A stretch of DNA of 64,000 bases, from the NCBI GenBank assembly GCA_963971225.1, contig OZ020267.1, positions 96,275,648 to 96,339,647 on the forward strand, read 5' to 3'. Position 1 is the first letter of the stretch. Every line of letters starts with the position of its first letter. Below the pieces are notes generated by a model. It had not been told where the DNA came from and did not search any database. It was given only the letters and a program-made list of their open reading frames with translations. This document shows, one piece after another, positions 58,151-64,000 of this stretch. The translations under genes were made by a program, and so were the position numbers. Source of the stretch: Melieria omissa (Eukaryota; Arthropoda; Insecta; Diptera; Ulidiidae).

Positions 58151-59798
58151 TCGAATCAAAACGTATACTCAGATTCTTAAAGCACTAAAATCTTTAGCGT
58201 TTTTGGAAGTATGTGAGTCAATATTTCTTCGCAATAACTTTACCGAATTCAAGTATTAAAACTTAGTTTAACAGTAACTAGTTAGAAACACGTAACAAGT
58301 AAACATGTTTTTGTATAAAAAACATTTCTTTGAAAAACAATCTGTGTATTAGTTTGTATGAATTGTTACTTAATTCTAGGCTATTTTTAATAAATAAATA
58401 AATACATATATACTTAAAAATATCCACGCCATAACTTTTGATTCTCAAAAGTAAAAGGAAAAGTGTATAAACTTTTCACTACCACACAACAAATTCCAAC
58501 ATTACTAAATAAGAGAAAACATTAAAGCCAAAGGAAAAATTCAAAAACTAAAATTTAATAAAATCAGTTGAAATCATTAAAATTAATTAAAATCAGCAAA
58601 AGTGGTAAAATGTGTCGGAGCCTTGATACTTGTATTATAAGTAGTAAAAATCGCTGAAATACGAGCAACGCCGCTGAAAGCAGCTAAAGCAACATGAACT
58701 TAGCATACATTCAGGCGTACACCAACACGCGCTCATGGCTGGCGCTAACAAAATTTACACAACTTGTACATGAAAGAAAGTAACAAGAAAAGTAGCAACA
58801 GCGGCTTGTAGCTGAGTAGAGGGTTGCAAAAAAAAATGCAACAACAACAACAACAGCAAAAAAAGCAGTGAATAGCTGTGCACTGGCTGCTGCCGCCATT
58901 TGCGTGCCTGGCATAAGTGGCATATGTTAAGTTGTAAAGTGCGGGTAATGGCAACAAAATACGCAACAACAACAACAACAACAATAAAAGACCGCATGCA
59001 GTCAGCAAGTGGGAGCAGTGATAGTGCGGCGCCATGACTGTAGGTAGTGACAGCCAAAGCAGCATGAAGTGAAGTGGAGTAGATTACAGCAAAACAGCAA
59101 CATTGACATAGCACAACAACAACAAAAGCTGTCAACAAAAACAAACTTTGGCAGCAAAAAGCAGATCTTGTTGAAGCGGCAAGAGTCGCTTTAAGAATTT
59201 ACACATGTCGAAGTGCTTGGCTGCTATTTTGAACCAAACAAAAAACATGCAGTACAAATATTTATATAGTAGAAAGCAGAAGTATAAATGAAGATTTTTT
59301 AAAGCATTTCCTGGAATACTTGAAGGTAAAAAGAGTATTCTTATGCACTTTAAAAGTTTGCTTCAATGTATTTGTGTATGAAGGAATGAGAGCCCAGGGT
59401 TTGTCAGCTCGATTGAGTAAATAAGAATATTGTAAAGTCAAACTTTCTGTTCTGTGGTAATAGTCCGCTGTTTTAGAAAGCGAATTGTAAACATTCTTTG
59501 CTTTGCAAACTGCATCCTATTTTTCGGTTGTTTAGAATTAAACTTTTGAACACTCCATACAATTTGACAGTTCATACGCCATCTGATTAAATCCAAACTA
59601 GTAGCTTTACGTATTTATTAAAAAACTTATTGCACAATGATAATTTCGGAACCTTACAGCCACTTGAACCTAAACTAAATCTTGCATAACTCACATCAAC
59701 ATTTCAACTACTTTTCATTGAACTTCAAGAACTGCAACACTGCAAAATAATAACCAAACCCATCAACCAGCTCTGTCCGTCGGTCAGCCTGCATTCCG
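58151..59798. other. Non-coding stretch with CAA microsatellites
   Basis: (CAA)n lies near 58842-58856 and 58963-58983. Reverse-strand Leu-rich frames at 58711-59144 reflect these repeats. No gene is supported. Confidence 0.5.
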
Positions 59799-60030
59799 TA
59801 GTCAATTCGTAATCCTGCAGAAATCACGCCAACAAGAAATCCATAAAATTAAATATAATAATTTGAGAAAATAAATATTAAAAAAAGAAAAATCTGCAGT
59901 CAGACAAAAATATGTAGTCAATTCGTAATCCTGCAGAAATCACGCCAACAAGAAATCCATAAAATTAAATATAATAATTTGAGAAAATAAATATTAAAAA
60001 AAAAAAAATCTGCAGTCAGACAAAAATATG
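59799..60030 (+). repeat. 116-bp tandem duplication
   Basis: Unit 1 (59799-59914) and unit 2 (59915-60030) start TAGTCAATTCGTAATCCTGC and end CAGTCAGACAAAAATATG. I see a single difference, a G in the A-rich run of unit 1. Near-identity suggests a recent duplication or an assembly artefact. Confidence 0.95.
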
Positions 60031-62499
60031 TCTGCGCAAATATTTGGCTGTCTGCCGTTGCCGCTGTCTGCGCATTCGTCTGCTATTTACACCTGCATAG
60101 CTCGAAATTGCATAATGCAGAAATTTGCGCGCATTAAACCGCACGTCCTGTCCTCCGCCCGCCGTCGTTCGCGCGTTTATCAATGCGACAACTGCAACAA
60201 TTTTCGTTGGCAGCAATGCTCGCGCTGCGCTTTTTATTGCAAATAAAATTGAAATAAGCCAAGTGAAAAAAGCCAAAGTGCAAGCATTACACTCCAAACA
60301 CCCACACACGCACACACACATATACACTCAAACTCCACCCGCGCCATACAACTTTTCATGTAGTCGGCCGCCACTGGCGCGACAGCGCGCTAAGCCGCAA
60401 CGAGACAACGCCAACGGCTGCCTGGCTTACTGACTGGCGCAATCCTGTCGCCGCCTGGGTTGCTGCCCTTTTTTCCCTCCTCAGTCCATTTTTGTTACAT
60501 TTCAATATTTTTTCCTATGCCATTCAACTTTTAAATAAACTCGGCACTCGTCTTTTTTTTGTTGCCCTTCGTTTTTGCTTTTTTACATTTGCAATTTTAT
60601 TTGGCTGGCAACTCTGCCAGACATTTCGCAATTTTCGTTGCCTGTTTTATGTAAATTTTGTTCATGAAAAGAAAATCGTTGAATTTGATATTTTTTGACG
60701 TTCGTTTTTTTTTTGAGCGAGTTTTGTCTCGTTTCAAAGCGACAATGACAACAACAAAGACAACAACAACCCACACAATTTCTCTATGAAAGGCAAATAA
60801 AATTGCGCCAAGTAATAGAAAACGTTAAAGTAGTTTTAGTGTTAAGCAAAGAATCAAAAGGGCCAGTGTTGCCATATGCACTGTAAAGCAATCAAATTGC
60901 CAAGTGAATTGCAGCACAAAAGCAGGTGTTAATTTATTTCAAATGCTGAGTTGATGGCGACTATTTAGCATTTTTTCTTTCTTTTTTTCTCTTGGAAGTA
61001 AATTCACTTTGAATCAAAATAGAGTTTGGGCAGATGCGTTGGGTGTTTGGATGGGTGGTTTGTGGTTTGTTGGCTCAGTTCGCTGTCATAGACTATTTGA
61101 ATAACTATGTACTTCTATGTACACGACTAGCGCACTAATTGCTTAATTAAAATTATATTTTAGCTCATCTATGCAAATTCAATTTCAATTCGATGCTAAC
61201 TACGCCAAATTACTTTCTAATATGATTCTGTTCCCATTTCAGTTGTTCCAGGTGTATGTCTGGAGTTGACTTCTCAATCACAGTCAAATTAAATACTAAT
61301 CCTATCTCTACTTGTATCTTAACTCTATCCTAGTAAAATCTCAATTTAATTCCAGTTCATAATCCTGTTTCTGTATTGACCGCATCTATTTACATGAGAC
61401 AATTTAATTAGAAATAAAAATTAAAAATTAAAATTAAAAATTATATTATGAAATACAAAAATCAATATCACTAAAGGACGCTAATTTATTAAATTCTAAC
61501 AAGCATAGTTAGTTCTCCATTTCTATTTGTATATTATTCTAGTAATATCTCAATTCCAAGTCCACAAAGACACCGTTGAATTCGTCTCCTTTTAGCATGC
61601 CAGATTCTCAGTGATTAACCCTCCTACAGATATCCTAAAATTGGCTTAGGCCAGCCACCGAGTGGATCCCTTCTCATATCCCTGTTTTTGTTTGGCTATA
61701 CAAATTTCGACCGTAATATCAATATCTCTGCTTTTAGAAGTATCATGCATTGAGTCTAGAATTCATTGAATCTTGTACTCTCCAACATTAAACACTAAGA
61801 CATCACGTGTGTAGCTGTCGAACAGTCCTCAAAGCATAGTCTGCAGGTAACTCCCTCAGCATGTAAATCCCTCAACATGGTTGAAAACTGTTGATTGTCA
61901 CCCGACGTTTTCATGGGCCGTATTTAATATTCGTACAGTCAATTAACTCAGAGTTCTGCGAAAAACAGAAAGAAACTTCATTGTTGCATTAAAAGTAAAT
62001 GTCTTCTTTAGAACCGATCGAAATTTTCTACAGTTGATTGTTCTAATCCACCTTTTGTGGTATCTCGAACTTATCCAATTGGCCACCAGACTTTCGCTTG
62101 TTCAGTTGCTAAGTGTAATTTTGGACTAAAGTCCGCGGAAGCCCATTTATATCAGCTAATTCTGTATGCTGTTATCACTCGAGGTTTGTGCATTTCTTTC
62201 TTTTTCTCCGTATTAACTTCACTTTAGAGCTTTAGAGCCTTTAGAGGGCTTCAACAAAACTATTGCATTGCATTGCATTACGTTACATCAATAAAGTGAA
62301 ATTCACCCAGAATGGATGATTAGCCTACTGCTTGCAAAATTAGGTGATGGGAATGCAACCGAATATTGAAAATTTCCAGTCGATGAAACTTACATGAACG
62401 CAATCTGCACATCCGATAACGCAGAGAATTTTTTAATTTTATATACTCCTACTTAACCCTTTATGACTCCCCCTAATCCCCCCAATTGTTTCTATAGAG
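60031..62499. other. Non-coding stretch
   Basis: No gene is supported. There is a CA-rich run near 60299-60325 and AT-rich DNA at 61130-61480. Confidence 0.45.
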
Positions 62500-63170
62500 C
62501 CCCAGCTCTGTGTAGATTGAGAGAGATTGGTGCCGTATGAATGACACACTTAACAGCGACCTACAAATATTCTTCAAGTGGGGTCAAGTGAACAGGGTCG
62601 AATTTAATCCTCGCAAGACCCAATGTTGCCTGTTATCCCACAAACGAGTCTTCCCACATCCCAACACATCCCGGGCAATGGGTGGTGTAGGTAAAGCGGT
62701 GCAAAAAATATTTCACTCTGTCTGATCTCCGCATTACTTACACCACCTATATCCGACCTAAAATGGGGTTTAACTCGCATAGGCGGGGTTTTCAAAAACC
62801 CATTTGGAGCTCCTCGATCGGGTGCAAAACCATGCGATTAAACTTATAAGGGACAGTAGGTCATCCAGCTCTATTGACTCCTTCGAGCATAGTCGAAACG
62901 TGAAATGTGTGGTGTTATTTTACCGATATTTTTTCGGTAATGGCTCAGTGGAGATGAGCAGTTTGCTGCCATCACTCCGGGTATTACCCGGGCAACCCCT
63001 TTTAACACTCGCGCCCATGCATTCAACGTTGAAACGATGCTTCAGCGCACTACGCGCTACAGAGATAGTTCGATTCTGACCCGTACAGCGCAGTTGTGGA
63101 ATGGTCTCCCTGCAGATATTTTTCCCAGCAGTTATGATCTCGAAGGGTTCATTGCCTTGAGTCCATAACT
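62500..63170 (+). pseudogene. Decayed non-LTR retrotransposon, RT C-terminal part
   Basis: Three ordered fragments in different frames match the RT end of insect LINEs. LNSDLQIFFKWGQVNRVEFN then KTQCCLLSHKR lies at about 62546-62650. LLDRVQNHAIKLIRDSR, then SFEHSRNVKCVVLFYRYFFG, lies at about 62807-62940. LWNGLPADIFPSSYDLEGF lies at about 63090-63150. This order (thumb region, LLDRVQ, EHRRNVxxLxxFYRYF, LWNxLPxxxFPxxYxLxxF) is the normal one. Frame breaks near 62720 and 63080 and loss of the catalytic part show a 5'-truncated dead copy. Confidence 0.75.
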
Positions 63171-64000
63171 TAAAACCCTAACCCCAAAACCCCTTTGAGT
63201 TAAAAAAAGTATTCTATTTTTGAAATACTTTACTTCTGGCTAGTTCCGTTCACATCATACATATCTAAGTCATATGGAAATCGTATGGTAATCCCAACAT
63301 AACACTCAATAATTCAAAATCATATATGAAACCATGACTGTACAATTTGTATAATTCCGTACTAATCATAACTCGTCTCTCTCTTAATAAAATCTAAATT
63401 TTACTTCAATCCTCTGAAACCTTCCTCAAATTCTTTTTTAACCTTCTATTGCTCGTAATCTCCCATACATTCACGCACACCAACAATAAGATTTCCCATA
63501 TTTAATGCAAACATTTCTTATTTCCGCTCGGCAAATAAGTTTTGCAACGCACGCCACCAAAATGAAATAAGTGGCAACTACGCCCGATTGCAATTTGTGT
63601 GCGCAGTGAAGTGTTGCTGCTAGTTTTGAAGCTGCCACTGAGTGGAACTGAACTTGATTCCTTCCTCCCGTTTTCGGCAAACCACGTTAATATTTAATAC
63701 GTAGGTATTGAGGCGGGTGTGCGTTTGTGTGTGTGTGTGAGGCTGCATTTCGTACCTCAACACAGTAATGAGCACGAAAAGTGCGCCTTAGCAACGCGGC
63801 GGAGGGCGAGACCGGCATTAGTTTGTTTAGTGGTGAAAATTGGCACGTACTCTGCCGTGTTGCTGCTGTGTTGCATGTTTTCCATTTTTAGTTGGAGTTG
63901 TTCTTGTTTTCCAGATCTGTTTTTTTTTTGTTTTTTGGGGTCGTGCTTGCTTTCATTTTGCGGTTAGCTGCCAGCTGGCAGGGGTTAATTAGACATGGTG
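63171..64000. other. Non-coding stretch
   Basis: No gene is supported. A short (GT)n run lies near 63722-63740. Confidence 0.45.

Noticed and set aside
58711..59144. Three overlapping minus-strand Leu/Val-rich frames
   Set aside because: They follow CAA microsatellites and are open in all phases.

Overview
This is a non-coding-dominated window of an insect nuclear genome. The fly assignment is inference from three things: an envelope-carrying Ty3/gypsy element of the errantivirus type, (CAA)n/(CA)n-rich non-coding DNA typical of higher Diptera, and many mariner, piggyBac-like, hAT-like and non-LTR relics. A tephritid-like fly would fit, but I cannot fix the species.

Only one host protein gene can be supported. 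It lies on the minus strand at 27516-31433, as four exons with consensus splice sites and consistent phases. It encodes a single-pass membrane protein: an N-terminal cytoplasmic tail, one membrane helix, an extracellular SEA domain, then a Thr/Pro-rich mucin-like ectodomain of about 1000 residues. Its first exon(s) lie to the right of 31433 and were not found, so much of the right half of the window may be upstream intron or regulatory DNA.

The most striking object is a complete errantivirus-type endogenous retrovirus on the plus strand at 41562-49305 (7744 bp). Its two 396-bp LTRs look identical base for base, and it is flanked by a TATA target duplication. It has intact gag, pol (protease, RT, RNase H, integrase) and env. 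Its expression signals can be read directly. There is an AUG-free leader of about 770 nt with an AGC-rich minisatellite. A splice donor and acceptor would give env its own start codon and signal peptide. A T TTT TTA slippery heptamer with a downstream stem-loop sits at the gag-pol junction, and a GNRA-capped hairpin sits between env and the polypurine tract. It is therefore probably a very recent, possibly active, insertion.

The rest is a graveyard of small elements. From left to right these are: a perfect-TIR TTAA element (1431-2144); a foldback minisatellite (2599-2838); a piggyBac-type MITE family (4627-5147, 54600-55011 and a fragment near 51240); a tRNA-like sequence (about 6985-7072); non-LTR relics (about 7270-7640, 22015-22320, 62500-63170); TIR elements (8502-8677, 12648-13282); two mariner relics (about 25894-26012; 37884-38380, internally deleted with both TIRs); a decayed copia-type gag (about 33640-34060); a hAT-like MITE (40694-41026); a tRNA-derived SINE with target duplications (53301-53625); a tRNA-like sequence split by 43 perfect copies of AGACT (54053-54351); a CGATA-rich satellite (about 57000-58150); and a 116-bp tandem duplication (59799-60030). 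The remaining blocks are AT-rich or microsatellite-rich DNA in which I see no genes.
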